Shown in pieces: positions 34,191-45,155 of a stretch of 64,000 nt of DNA. Source of the stretch: Nymphalis io (taxonomy: Eukaryota; Arthropoda; Insecta; Lepidoptera; Nymphalidae); the NCBI RefSeq assembly GCF_905147045.1, contig NC_065905.1, positions 310,001 through 374,000 on the forward strand, given 5' to 3'. The translations under genes were made by a program, and so were the position numbers. The notes below the pieces were generated by a model, which was not told the origin of the DNA, did no database searches, and saw only the letters and a list, made by a program, of their open reading frames with translations. How positions within the stretch are numbered: the stretch's first letter is position 1; each line of letters begins with the position of its first letter.

Positions 34191-34350
34191 CCTCACTTAT
34201 TGATTTAAAAGTGCACGAGATAAAATCCTTATTTTACCCGTACGAAGTCGGGGAGGCTAGCCACCACCACGGTTCTAAAAGTAGATTGTACCTGAAGAAA
34301 ACGAAAAACAGTTAAACTATTTTAAATGTTTTTTTGTATCATCTCCATAA

Positions 34351-35586
34351 TAGGCCCTTGCATATGAAATTGGCGTTTTGAATGGGAAGAATGTAATGAA
34401 TTTTTTTTAAAATTTATTTAATTAATTAATGTATGCACCGTTGTTATGTATGCACTTTTGTCATCTCATATGTAGATCATTGATCCCTTTACTAAAAAAA
34501 CCATGGGGGCGAGAATCAATAAACTCTTTGAAGGCGGTTTGGACTACCGCATCAGAAGTTGTCCAAATTGCGGAAAAAATGGTAATCTGTTGGAACAAGG
34601 TCCGGGGAGTGCGGTGGATGTTGCAGACATTCCAATTGTAGCTCATCTAACTTAGTGGTTGTTTGTTGTGCAGTGTGTGGTCTTGCGTTGTCGTGAAGCA
34701 GCAGTGGACTAGAGCGATTGACCAATCTCGGTTGTTTAGCAGCTAGTTCTTCCTTCATGGTTTGCAGTTGCTGACAATAGCTATCTGCCGTAATCGTTTG
34801 GCCAGATTTTAGAAAGCTGTAGTGAACACTCACAAGTAACTTTTTCTGAGTCAATTTTGGTTTAGGGCAAGATTTGGCTTTGTCTCCAGGGTTCAGCCGT
34901 TGCGACGAGCGCTTCCGATTATCGTACAGTATCCACTTTTCATCACAAGTAATGATTCGACTTAAAATCCCTTCATAATTGTGTCGGTTGAGCAAAGTAA
35001 CACAGCAGTCGACACGTGTTTGTAAGTTCGATTTACTCAATTCATGAGGTACCCATCGTCAAGTTTTTTACTTTCCCGATTTGCTTCAAGTTGACTGACA
35101 CAGTTTTATTACTTACCCCTAAGCCTGCAGCTATCTCTGAAGTGCTTCGTGATGGAGCCGCTTCCACAATAGCCTTTAATTCTTCATTTTCTATTTTGGT
35201 CACCGGCCGTCCACGGGGTTGGTTCTGAAGGTCGAAATTTCCAGAATGAAAACGCTGAAACCAAAAACGTACCATGCTTTTTTTTGTAACACCAGCGCTG
35301 TACACATCATTAATCCTTCGAGCTGTTCCTGCAGCACTGGTGCCACGGTAGAACTCGTACTCGTAAATATACCGACATTTTATGTTTTCTATTGTGCGGT
35401 AATAAGTGACGCCAAAGAAAAAATAATGAGGAAAAAACAAATGAATGACTGTTTTCAAAACTCAAATGTACCAGCTAAATTAATTTATAAATTTGAATTT
35501 TGAATTCTTAACCAAAGAGGAGACATTTCAGATCACACTTTGATCACTCAGTACGACAAAACGTTAATTTAATATGTAAGGACCTA
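34351..35586 (-). mobile_element. mariner element, nearly full length, inactive
   Basis: Terminal inverted repeats of about 30 bp bound the element: TAGGCCCTTGCATATGAAAT on the left, and the right end at 35557-35586 which reads on the other strand TAGGTCCTTACATATTAAAT. Each begins with TA, the expected target duplication. The length of 1236 bp suits the 1.3-kb mariner norm with small deletions. The transposase relic lies on the minus strand. TIR and protein character resemble the cecropia-type mariners, by memory only. Confidence 0.9.
34420..35392 (-). pseudogene. mariner transposase, degenerate
   Basis: Reading the minus strand, the DNA-binding half has ARRINDVY, RFWFQRFHSGNFDLQ and TSEIAAGLGVSNKTV (helix-turn-helix). 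The catalytic half has the first Asp in ITCDEKWILYDN, the second in LLLHDNARPHTA and the third in HSPDLVPTDYHFF, giving the D,D34D layout. It is dead: the initiator ATG has become ATA at 35392, a frameshift sits near 35041, about eight codons are missing before HYSFLKSG near 34830, another frameshift lies near 34553, and a Trp codon after KGINDLHMR is now TGA. All three catalytic Asp residues remain, so decay is neutral drift and not the loss of one key residue. Confidence 0.88.
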
Positions 35587-37948
35587 ATATTATATTGACT
35601 AATATTACTCGTATTGCTTTATTTATGAGCAGTAACGAACATTTGACCTTCAAAAGTATTTTCTTTCGTTCCGAAATTTTATAAATTGGTGCGAATAGAT
35701 TTTTTTAACTTTAACAGGTGAAACGACTACAAGAACTATATATATTTAATAATAATAAAAAACTTAAAACAAGTAAAAGCAAGCAAGCAAACCAAACGAT
35801 ATTACTGTTGCTGACATTGGAGTCCTGTCAAGTTGAAACCAAGTCGTCGACCTCAGCCTTTCATAGAATCCCGCAGAGAGTCTTCGCTTAGGTCTTGCCA
35901 ACTTCGTCTTTTAATACTGCATTACCGCCGTTCTGATGACGTCGGCTTTCTGTTGTAAAACTATTCGTATTGTCTGGCTTCTTCAGCGTGTAAAAATTAT
36001 GTTGATTAATTTTACTATTAAAAATATCAAAAGTATATTAAAGGTTTTTATGTATTTTATTATTATATAATGTATTGTAATTTTATATATGTGAATCATA
36101 AGCAATTTGATTCACTTGTAAATAACATATTTATAATTAAAAATTCACTACACAAATTCTCGGTTCAAACGACGTATATACCAAGCAGTATAAGTTTAAT
36201 TAAATAGCAGAAAAAAATATCTCAAAAGTAACATATGACACATCAAATAAAGTATTACTAATTGAAACTTACTTATACATATACTGAAGTAACTTTTATA
36301 ATGTTATGTGATAGCTTAAATCTCCTGGTTAGCAATGCTTCACATCATTTTATTTCTTAAAAGCCTTCATCTGGTGTTGCAGATATCAATTATGTAGATA
36401 TAACTCTTATAGACGGGGGTAAATACTTAAGCGGTGGGCCTACTACTAGTTTGTCCTCTCTATTATAAAATAATATGTCGTGATTATGGGCAAAGGGTGA
36501 TGATGATGATATTCCTCTGACCGATTTCAGTGGTGCTTAAGTGATTACTTTTCAGTCACACCTAAGCACTCTCTATTGCCTCACTCGGATAATCCGATTT
36601 CAATTCGACACAACAAGAGAGACTTCAGGTGCAGATTACTAATGATTTTACCTGATATAAGAAGTATTGGACAGTAAATATCGCCACCTTCCAAATTTCG
36701 GGGTGCTACTGTAGCTATTGTCATATTCTCATCATGAGAATTTCATGTCATGAAAATTCAGTCGTGAGCCAGGAAGACAGGAGTTAGTCCACTGCTCTAG
36801 TACCGAGTTTTCTTACAAGGTAGACACTATATATAGTTAACTACGTAATTCATTTAAATATATAATAAAAGAGTAGCTTTTTGTCTAGACTACATTTCAG
36901 ACCAGTGATATCTTTATATTAGACTTATATTGCAATATATTTAGTAGAGCATTTTTGAATAGAGAAGTATTTGGTTCTATAATACACAAATATTAATATT
37001 ATTATTTTTAATATTAAGAGATCTGCCTAGTAGACACTAGAATACTCCTGTTTACAACAAAGCTCGCTTTGAAATAAAAAGTTTTAAATAACACTCGGGT
37101 CTAAGTTTAAAGATGCCTTCGTTCCTTCTCTCTGAAACGGTGAAACTTCAGCTGAAAAGTTTGTTGCCGCCTTACAAAAAAAAAATTGTCACATCGCGTA
37201 ACGTGAAATTTTCCTTACTTTGGAAACTATGAATTTTTTTACAAGAGCAACGTTTTAATAAAATAACATGAAGAAGCTGTTCTAATTTTACATTCTCTGC
37301 ATAATTATTCTAAATTAAAACTTTCATTTTATGAAATATATGTAATATGTTGAAAAATTGACTATTTTCGACGAAATTCGACATTTGATCATACTAACAT
37401 ACGTACGTATTTCACCATATCCTTATGAGATAAGCATCTTGATAATTCACTTGAAACAGGTAGAATTCTACCTGTTTCAAGTACATGTATACGTGACAGA
37501 TTTTTGGCAGGTTCGTAGGACTAGATACTCGTAGCATCGTGAAATAAGCTCCAAATATTTATAACGAGATATTAACGACGAACCAATTTGGTGAAAATCG
37601 TGGATCTAGAATCAGATCATGCTTCCCACAAAGATCCCTCGAAAAACCAACACCTATAATACAAATTACATGGGATAACATTAAGTGGTTCAGCTTGCAA
37701 GAATTGACCGAAACAAACATTGCAAATTAAATAAAAGCTTGAAAAAATAAGACTGTTTATTTAGTATATTTCAGTTTCTTTAAGAATATAATTGTACATC
37801 ATTATATTATGCTTTGTAATAACGAAGTCACTATTACATACATTCGCACAATCTGTGATTAAGAAACTAAAGAGTAATTAAGGAAAAAAATGAAAGAAAT
37901 AATTGTGCTGTTGCTCAAGTTATAATATATGTTCGGAAAAGCTAACTT
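35587..37948. other. No gene recognised
   Basis: AT-rich. GGGTGATGATGATGAT near 36494 resembles the tail of an RTE insertion without its body. A perfect inverted repeat, TAGAATTCTA flanked by CTTGAAACAGG and CCTGTTTCAAG, lies near 37450-37481. No gene. Confidence 0.4.
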
Positions 37949-38194
37949 GTGAGAAATTACGACACCATTGGTACACGGGGCAATCATAAACTTATTACTC
38001 ATGTTACTCGACTGGTTGGAGTCAGTAACTCAGTCAGTTACTCAGTACTATATGATCCAGATAAGCGTCCAAATAAGACGGATGGTAAAGAAAAAAATGT
38101 AAAGGAACATTTACGTGGAAAAGATTATTTTACAATTCGTGAGTTCCTAGATGATACACACGAACACACCTTGGCAATGAAATTAAGAAAGTAG
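37949..38194 (+). CDS. Unidentified ORF, 81 codons
   Basis: The frame from ATG at 37949 has a balanced, hydrophilic composition unlike most open frames in this window. It contains HKLITHVTRLVGVSNSVSYS, then a charged stretch (DKRPNKTDGKEKNVKEHLRG) and DDTHEHTLAMKLRK before the stop. I do not recognise a family. There is no obvious promoter, signal peptide or partner exon. It may be an exon, a transposon relic or chance. Confidence 0.2.
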   Translation: MRNYDTIGTRGNHKLITHVTRLVGVSNSVSYSVLYDPDKRPNKTDGKEKNVKEHLRGKDYFTIREFLDDTHEHTLAMKLRK

Positions 38195-38796
38195 AAATAT
38201 TTACATACTTAAAATGAAGAAGCATGAATGAATGAAGCGAGGCATTCTTATAATTTTACCATAATAATATAATATATTAAGGCTTTCGAAAATGCCATTT
38301 TCCTATCAATCATCAAGCTTAACGCAACATCATCGCTGTATGTTTCTTATGTTGTGTGCAATAAGAATCAAAATTTAAATAATGAAACTTAGTTCTTTTC
38401 CTACTCTATGTTAAGCTCCTGTCATATGTATTAAGACTCTTATGATATACATGATAAGGTTCATTTTGGTACGTTTGGATTGCATTGGAGCGAATATGCA
38501 ATAGACAAGGATTTATCGTATACGATTTCATTCTATTGTTATGCTTATTATTGCGATATTTATAAACAATGAAAGCCAACTTTTTGTGGAGGAATTGCTT
38601 TGATACGATGAGAATAAAATTTCAAGGTTATTATGAATGTATCTTTTCTATACCTACCTCTACTGCGTATGGTAACTAATAAGGCTGCAAATACCTAAGT
38701 CCTGGTTAGCGATTCCGCATCGGGCCCAAATTTTAAATTATATAATTATATCTTCGACCAAAACTTCAAAAAACATATAATTTTTATTTTTATAGC
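38195..38796. other. No gene recognised
   Basis: AT-rich, no assignable repeat. Confidence 0.4.
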
Positions 38797-39040
38797 TACC
38801 AGGTAGCTACCATGCACTCATCAGATATTCTACCGCAAAACAGCAATACTTAGCATTGTTGTGTTCCGATTTTAAGGGTGAGTGATTCAATGTAACTAAA
38901 GACACATATCATCTCTGTTTCCAAGGTTGGCGGTGCGTTTTGACGTGAAGAATGGTTAATGTTTCGTACAACACCAATGTCTATGCGGGGTAGTGACCAC
39001 TTACCATCAGATGGCCTATTAGCCCGTCCGCCCTAACTAA
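38797..39040 (+). mobile_element. Repeat family B, sense copy
   Basis: Starts at the duplicated TAGCTACCAGGTAGCTACC, then CACTCATCAGATATTCTACC, GCATTGTTGTGTTCCG, GGGTGAGTGATTCAATG, CCAAGGTTGGCGG and GACCACTTACCATCAGATGG, CCGTCCGCCCTAA. Poly(A) has been lost. Confidence 0.8.
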
Positions 39041-39096
39041 CATTTTGTAAATATTATAGTATCAGTATTTTTAACAACAAAACGATGAGTGCAATT
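39037..39096 (+). repeat. Dispersed duplicate, copy 1 of 2
   Basis: TAACATTTTGTAAATATTAT, ATCAGTATTTTTAACAAC and AAACGATGAGTGCAATTC are matched in order at 40266-40324. The second copy has small indels. The unit is unassigned, and family A entered next to this copy. Confidence 0.65.
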
Positions 39097-39100
39097 CAGT

Positions 39101-39404
39101 ACAGTAACAGCCTGTGAATGTCCCACTGCTGGGCTAAGGTCTCCTCACCTTTTTGAGGATAAGGTTTGAAGCTTATTCCACCACGCTGCTCCCATGCGGA
39201 TTGGTGAAATACACATGTAGCAGAATTTCAGTGAAATTAGGCACATGGAGGTTTTCTCACGACGTTTTTTTCACTGTCAAACGCGAAATGAATAATTATA
39301 TAAAAACAAATTAATCAAATGAAAATCAGTCATGCTTGCCCGGGTTTGAACCAACGATCATCGATTAAGATTCCCGCGTTCTAACCTCTGGGCCACCTCG
39401 GCTT
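39101..39404 (-). mobile_element. SINE family A, full length
   Basis: From CAGTAACAGCCTGTGAATGTCC to the head complement GGGCCACCTCGGC. ATGAGTGCAATTCAGT at 39085-39100 and ATGAGTACAATGTAGT at 39405-39420 match at 13 of 16 positions, a decayed target duplication that shows moderate age. Both promoter boxes are legible. Confidence 0.85.
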
Positions 39405-39708
39405 ATGAGTACAATGTAGTCGGGAAATTGATACCGTCCCGTCAACCTATTCTAAAAAAATCAATCTTAAATCGTCACTTTAAAATGTTATCCGCATTGA
39501 TATGAACTAGTTACAAAATCGACAATGCAAATGCAATGCAAATTGTCACCTCGGTCGCCTTAAGTCATAATAGTCTGCTTAATAGAACTTTATTTATTAG
39601 ATTACTAAATTTTAACCGTGATATACTTGCTTAAGAATATATGTGTAAGAATCCATTGAGGAAAAAATCAAATTAAGTATCTTTCAATTTACTTAAAGTA
39701 GGTTGGTT

Positions 39709-39815
39709 CAGGTTTAAATCGGGGCAAGCAACACTTACTTGTCAATTGTTTAATTTGTAATTATATTTCATCTCACGCTTAATAAAGAGAAACGCTGCAT
39801 GTGTTCGGTGAAATT
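39709..39815 (+). mobile_element. SINE family A, 5' fragment
   Basis: Begins at the B-box (GGTTTAAATCGGGGCAAGC), then TTTAATTTGTAATTATATTTC and CTGCATGTGTTCGGTGAAATT. The A-box and the 3' half are absent. Confidence 0.6.
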
Positions 39816-40265
39816 ATATAGAACGCTTATTATAAAATTTAATTTAAAAAATATGCCTGTCTCGGGATTTTGGTAATTGTGACACATCGAAATTGATAGT
39901 TATTGAAAGAATTTATAATTAAACATGTCTTTTTGTTAAGATATGCAGGATATAATTATAACCTGACTACGTGCTTTCTGAGGCATGGGGGGAGTGTAAG
40001 CACTATCAACTACCAACGTTCAGAAGCTAATGATTTGTTGACAGAAAAATCTAACAATTCTTTAATCACGAGTAGCTTAACTTATAATTTGAATTCAGGA
40101 CCGCAGAATTGCCAGCTTTATCAAACAGCCACTAAACCACAAAGTTGTTTAACAATACTTTTTATCATATTGTTTATTTATTAATGATGAAATTTTACAT
40201 TATTTGTTTGTTTTTGAATTAGCTGATTTTTAATACGTTTTTCTTTAATTTTAGAGAATAAAACT

Positions 40266-40324
40266 CACCAACATTTTGTACATATTATCATCAGTATTTT
40301 TTTAAAACAAAGCGATCAGCCAAT
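40266..40324 (+). repeat. Dispersed duplicate, copy 2 of 2
   Basis: CCAACATTTTGTACATATTA, ATCAGTATTTTTTTAAAAC and AAAGCGATCAGCCAATTG parallel 39037-39096. No flanking duplications were found. Confidence 0.6.
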
Positions 40325-40599
40325 TGATAACAAGATTAATTTAAATTAATTAATTAACCTTTTCATTACCAACGTAGGACTTAATATTATAAAGGTTTAC
40401 AGTAAAAACTTATTTATATCATTTGTCACTAGTTCGTTTAATTAAATTTTTTGAAAGTTATTGGGTTAGTATAATTTCGTTTTACAATTTTATTTAAATT
40501 TAGTGCGAACACAAGCGAGTTACTAATGAGGGTTGAAAAGGCTTCTTCACCCGTAACATAATCAAAGTGTAGTATTATTACAGCAATTTAAGATAGTTT

Positions 40600-40870
40600 G
40601 TTTTTTTTCTTCTTTAGGCGCATCTCAAGCGAAGGTTAGTAGTCAATTTCGTATAAGACTCCCTATTCCTTTCGAGCTGAAATGGAACACGCGAGTCCCA
40701 TCCAATCCCGAATGTTGGTTTGCCAAGATTTTCTTTTACAACCTACGCCCATTTTCCCCAAAACTTTACGATCATGATGTATTGCAGGAATTCTTATGTC
40801 TTGTGCCTGCGCATGTGTCTAAGATATGAAGATTTCTCATCTTGACGGTATGCAAAATTTTCCGTTCCCG
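40600..40870 (-). mobile_element. LINE 3' region, degraded, antisense
   Basis: TTCTTCTTTAGGCGCATCTC, GAAGGTTAGTAGTC, CCGAATGTTGGTTTGCC, ACGCCCATTTTCCCC and CTTTACGATCATGATGTATTG resemble the antisense end of a family of LINEs with (GAA)n tails that are common in Lepidoptera. No frame survives and the clade is uncertain. Confidence 0.5.
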
Positions 40871-41670
40871 ATTGACGTATTGCGATATTATATACATATA
40901 AAATAAGATAGCTTATTCAATAAGTTTAGTTTCAAGTTAAGTGTATTAGTACTCTTAACAATTATGGTTAATTAGCCAGAGCGAGCTTCTAAATTTAGAA
41001 GCAAGTAAATTACTCAGCAGAAATATTTTAATGAAGGCTCTTGTTTTCGTCGTTAGTCTTTATTACATTATAGGTATGTAGCGTCTCTAATAGTGAGCAA
41101 TATATATCGAGGTAGGCTATGTCCATTAGACTGACATCAAAGTATACTTAACACGGTTTTCTCAATAACATGTCAACCGACTTTAATGATTTAAAATATG
41201 TTATGTTTATAGTTATTTGGGTCGCGTGTTTGTTTTTAATAACACTGGCTCACATTTTAAGCCAGAACACAGCAATGATGTCATATGATTATTACATACA
41301 TACAATGATTTCATATTACTATTACACAGTATAATAATTACTATTATTATTAAAACTCAACTATTAATTAATGTGATACCTAACACAACAGGAAGACAAA
41401 TAATCAATATGCTAAATTTATTGCGATACATTTATTGCGATAACCTCTTTTTTTCGGCATTCTATAAATGACCTTAATAACATATTTATTATGCATATAT
41501 AATGTAAATTTGCAACTCAATCTTTATTAAACGGAAATTTCGCGAGTTTAATTACAAATTGGATGAAATTATTCATGTACATAATTTATTATAAGCTCTT
41601 TAACGTCGGTGATGTAGCCTGTTTACAATCATGAACAGATTCATTACGTATACGATCAATTTTATATAAT
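40871..41670. other. Mostly blank; small repeat B fragment at 41238-41280
   Basis: The fragment AACACTGGCTCACATTTTAAG then AACACAGCAATGATG fits the middle of family B in antisense. The rest is AT-rich sequence without recognisable content. Confidence 0.4.
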
Positions 41671-42245
41671 ATTAATAATAATAATATCCTGGGACATTTT
41701 TCACACACGGCCATCTGATCTCAAAATAAGCAGAGCTTGTACTATGGAAACCAGCCAACTGATATACTACAGTAACAGTAACAGCCTGTTAATGTCCTGT
41801 AAATAACACTGTTGGGCTAAGGCCTCTTCTCCCTTTTGAGGAGAAGGTTTGGAGCTTATTCCACCACGCTGCCCCAATGCGGGTTGGTATAATACACATG
41901 TGACAGAATTTTAAATTTTAATTTCAGAAATTAGACACATGCAGGTTTCATCGTCAAGCACGAGATGAATTATAAACACAAATTAAGCACAAGAAAATTC
42001 AGTGGTGCTTCCCCGGGTTTGAACCCACGATGATCAGTTAAAATTCACGCGTTCTAACTACTAGGACGTCTCGACTCTCGATATACTACATATTATATGC
42101 TATTTTTTTTTTTATAAATACATACTTATATAGATAATTACACCCAGACTCAGGACAAACAGACATGTACACAAATATCTGTCCTGGGTGGGAATCGAAC
42201 CCACAACCTTCGGCCTGAAAGGCAATCATGCACCAACCGGCTTGT
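41671..42245 (-). mobile_element. SINE family C, split by a SINE A
   Basis: The first part (41671-41771) has AATAATAATAATATCC, GGGACATTTTTCACACACGG and CCATCTGATC. The second (42080-42245) resumes GATATACTACATATTATATG, ACTTATATAGATAATTACACC and CTGTCCTGGGTGGGAATCG, AACCCACAACCTTCGGCC, the complement of a tRNA-like B-box. Together they make the complete family order seen at 59.7 kb. The tRNA-like head ends near the CCAACCGGC. Confidence 0.88.
41772..42079 (-). mobile_element. SINE family A, full length, nested inside SINE C
   Basis: GATATACTACA occurs at 41761-41771 and again at 42080-42090, and occurs once at the matching place in the uninterrupted C copy near 59793. That fixes this as one A insertion with an 11-bp target duplication. 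The 3' end carries a doubled GTAAC unit (AGTAACAGTAACAGCC), the family's variable tail. The A-box is slightly altered (GGACGTCTCGAC in complement). Confidence 0.92.
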
Positions 42246-42370
42246 CTTATATCACCCGATCGTCTTTATAAAATAATATAAAAATGAATGTTAATGATTT
42301 CACTAGGTAACTTTATTTAGACACTCGTAGTTACGTATTTTACTACTAAACCCTACTAATACGTATAATT

Positions 42371-42523
42371 GTTGTGTTATGGTTTGATAGGTGATTGCTC
42401 CAGTGTAACTACAGGCACTAGCGACACTTATTTGCCAAGGTTGGTGGCCCATTTGCGTTATAAGGAATTATTAATATTTCTTACTGTGCCAATGTTTTTG
42501 AGTGGCGGTGGCCAGTAATATAA
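42371..42523 (+). mobile_element. Repeat family B, truncated at its 3' side
   Basis: TTGTGTTATGGTTTGATAGG, CCAGTGTAACTACAGGCAC, CCAAGGTTGGTGGCCC and GAGTGGCGGTGGCCAGTAA follow the sense order. It stops before the CCATCAGGTGG tail, a few bases ahead of a SINE A. Confidence 0.7.
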
Positions 42524-42535
42524 GAAAATGTCTTA

Positions 42536-42830
42536 CAGTAACAGCATGTTAAAGTTCCATTACTGGGCTAATTCTTTCTCCCCCTTTTGAGGAGAAGGTT
42601 TGGAGCTTATCCCACCACGCTGCTCCAATGCGGGTTGGTAGAATACACATGTGGCATAATTTCAATGAAATAAACATATGCAGGTTTCCTCACGATGTTT
42701 TCCTTCACTTCAACACGAGATGAATTATAATCACAAATTAAGCACATGAAAATTCAGTGGTGCTTGCCTGGGTTTAAACCCACGATCATCGGTTAAGATT
42801 CACGCGTTCAAACCACTAGGCCATCTCGGC
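42536..42830 (-). mobile_element. SINE family A, full length
   Basis: CAGTAACAGCATGTTAAAG through to GGCCATCTCGGC. The head is intact (GATCATCGGTTAAGATTC) but the B-box reads GGTTTAAACCC. CTTAC before and after may be a short target duplication. Confidence 0.85.
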
Positions 42831-43666
42831 TTACTAAATAAGTAATATTAAGTAAATATCTTACTGTGTTTAAATTTTACGAGTGAATGAAAATGTTACA
42901 TTTAGTATCGGCGATACAATTTCATCGCAACACGATGACTATTTTCCGGTAAATAATTTATAAGACTAACATAAATAAATACTTACCACACACCCTTATC
43001 AACAGCTTATGTATATATGTACAACATGTGTGACGTTTAAGTTACTTCAAGCGTTTTTTAAAGTTATTTTTAAGTATTTATTTTAAATATTTAAATTATA
43101 AAAAATCCTAATTATCAGTACTGAATAAGTGCACAAAATTAAATATTATTGCATCCAATTGCATTCTTACATATAAATACCTAAATGATGCACTCTAGTT
43201 TGTTATATGGAAAGGCGAATTAATTAAGCTTCCTCGAATGATTAAATCCAAGACCCAGCTTTGTGTTCCTTGCCTTTAGACTAACCAACTCAGCTGTTTC
43301 AATCTTGGGCACACGTCTCGCATCGCTGAACATATCCGATTAGATTCCAAGCATTGAAAGTGATTGCTCCTTGAGAACCCGTTTAATATTAACGCATACC
43401 TTTAAAATATTAAAACGGCAACCGGTAAGTTTTGTATAACTGAATGACGAGGCTTTTACTGATATATAGTTTATGGGAAAATGTAAATGAAAATAGCTAG
43501 CTTATATATTCCTAATTACTCTGGTAAAAGCGTTGTCGCTTCGCTGGATATTAACATAATGTATCTTATATATAACAAAGTAATTTATTATTTAAGATTT
43601 ATTTCAGTTTAATCTATTGCCTGCCATCGAAATATTAACTGACGCACTGTTATTAAGAATTAGTTA
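42831..43666. other. No gene recognised
   Basis: AT-rich with a mildly GC-richer patch near 43240-43380. No gene or repeat assigned. Confidence 0.4.
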
Positions 43667-44145
43667 ATTTTTTATGAAATAGGTAGGTAGACGGCCAAAT
43701 TTCACCTAAATGTAAGTAGTCAGCACCACCCATAAACATTGGCACTGTAATATTAACCATTCCTTACATCGTTAATGTGCCACCAACCTTGGGGACTAAG
43801 ATGTTATGTTCCTTGTGCCTGTAATAACACTGACTCACTCTTCAAACCAGAATCCAACAATTCTAAGGATTACTTACTGTTTGTTTGCGCTTGACGGTGA
43901 AGGAAAACATCGTGAGGAAAACTGCATGTGTCTAATTTCATTGAAATTCTGCCACATGTGTATTCTACTAACCCGCATTGGAGCAGCGTGGTGGAATACC
44001 AAAACCTTCTCCTCAAAAGGAAGAGAAGGCCTTAGCCCAGCAATGGGACATTAAGAGGCTGTTACTACTGTTACTTACTGTTTGACGTTATAATATCTGA
44101 TGACGGTAGTATCTACTCAGTTGAAGTTGCACAAAGCATTATCGC
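43667..44145 (-). mobile_element. Repeat family B, split by a SINE A
   Basis: First part: AAATAGGTAGGTAGACGGCC, ACATTGGCACTG, GCCACCAACCTTGGGGAC, CTTGTGCCTGTAATAACAC. Second part from 44085: ACGTTATAATATCTGATGAC, GTAGTATCTACTCAG and TGCACAAAGC. The two parts join exactly once the SINE and one target copy are removed. Confidence 0.85.
43884..44070 (+). mobile_element. SINE family A, 5'-truncated, nested inside repeat B
   Basis: TTACTTACTGTTTG lies at 43870-43883 and 44071-44084, a perfect 14-bp target duplication, the longest in the window. The copy begins at GCGCTTGACGGTGAAGG and ends GGCTGTTACTACTG. Both Pol III boxes are missing, so it cannot be transcribed from its own promoter. Its sequence is close to the family norm, so it is young. 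Confidence 0.92.
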
Positions 44146-44510
44146 AAATTGAACTCGAATGCTAATCTAATACTATAAATAAATACCATGGCTGACTATG
44201 AACGAGATATATGAAAGATCATTGGCTCCGATACAAGTTGAAGTTACAATTGCTAGTACATATGTTTTACCACACCGACCACCATATCATTGTTTTATCT
44301 GGTAATTATGGCCTTTGAACTCGTTAACAACTGGTTGAGCTAGTTTTACTTGTAGTTGGAGTCCCGCCAGCTCGATGAGTCGACAAATAACTGAACTGTG
44401 GAATTAAAAGCTTTATTTACTATACAGAGTTGAGCCAGAGGCACAAGTTGGGTATGAAGATTTGTTTTCCTTAAATTACTTTATTACATTACTAAGACCG
44501 ATTTATGTTA

Positions 44511-44693
44511 AGTTAACAGCCTGTGAATGTCCCACTGCTGGGCTGAGGCCTCCTCTCCCTTTTTGAGGAGAAGGTTTGGAGCTTATTCCACCACGCTGCT
44601 CCAATGCGGGTTGGTGGAATTCACATGTGGCAGAATTTCAGTGAAATTAAACACATGCAGGTTTCCTCACGATGTTTACCTTCACCGTCAAGC
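44511..44693 (-). mobile_element. SINE family A, 5'-truncated
   Basis: TTAACAGCCTGTGAATGTCC to TTCACCGTCAAGC on the plus strand. It is highly similar to the family norm but lacks the head. It is followed at once by a tRNA-like piece of another family. Confidence 0.85.
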
Positions 44694-44696
44694 TTT

Positions 44697-44770
44697 TACT
44701 GCCTTGCTCGGAATCTGAACTTAGAACCTCGGGATCTACAAGCCTACAAGCTATCTACTTGACCAGCAGG
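44697..44770 (-). mobile_element. tRNA-like SINE head, probably family D-related
   Basis: GAATCTGAACTTAGAACCTC, GGGATCTACAAGCC and CTACTTGACCAGCAGG in antisense form a B-box then an A-box layout. A similar arrangement occurs at 61262-61345. Identification is tentative. Confidence 0.4.
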
Positions 44771-45155
44771 TAGTTATGCAAATATAATGAGTTACATCAA
44801 TACGAATTATATAAAGAGATAATAAATAGTCGAATCTCAAGTGTCTCAATAATTTCTGACTTCACAAATCATTATGAAAACTTCATGAGGTGTAGTCGGC
44901 TTAATATAATTGTTAGAAAAAAAAATGAAAAAAAAATCGTCGCAGAAATTTGCGAGTAAATTCTTAGCGAATTAATTCGTAGGTGATGTATATATGTTTT
45001 TACCAGAACTACGGCAGTGAGACGCCTTGCCGCACGAAGTCGCGTCGCAGCTATCTGTGTTGTGATTTCGCATCGTGCCGATTCGCAGTTTTGTCTGTAC
45101 CTATAGACAACATTTATGTGGATGTATTAAAATAACAATTTTGTTAAGTTGAATT

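Larger units (their letters stand above)
33860..34263 (-). mobile_element. Repeat family F-type element, split by microsatellite and RTE
   Basis: On the plus strand it starts TTTTTTGTATGTTTGTTTGG and GCTCTAAAACCACTAAACCG, and ends ACCCGTACGAAGTCGGGGAGG then CTAG. These are the two antisense ends of the common insect repeat related to the one at 13.3 kb. Between them sit a TA array and an RTE tail that both arrived or expanded later. Confidence 0.6.
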
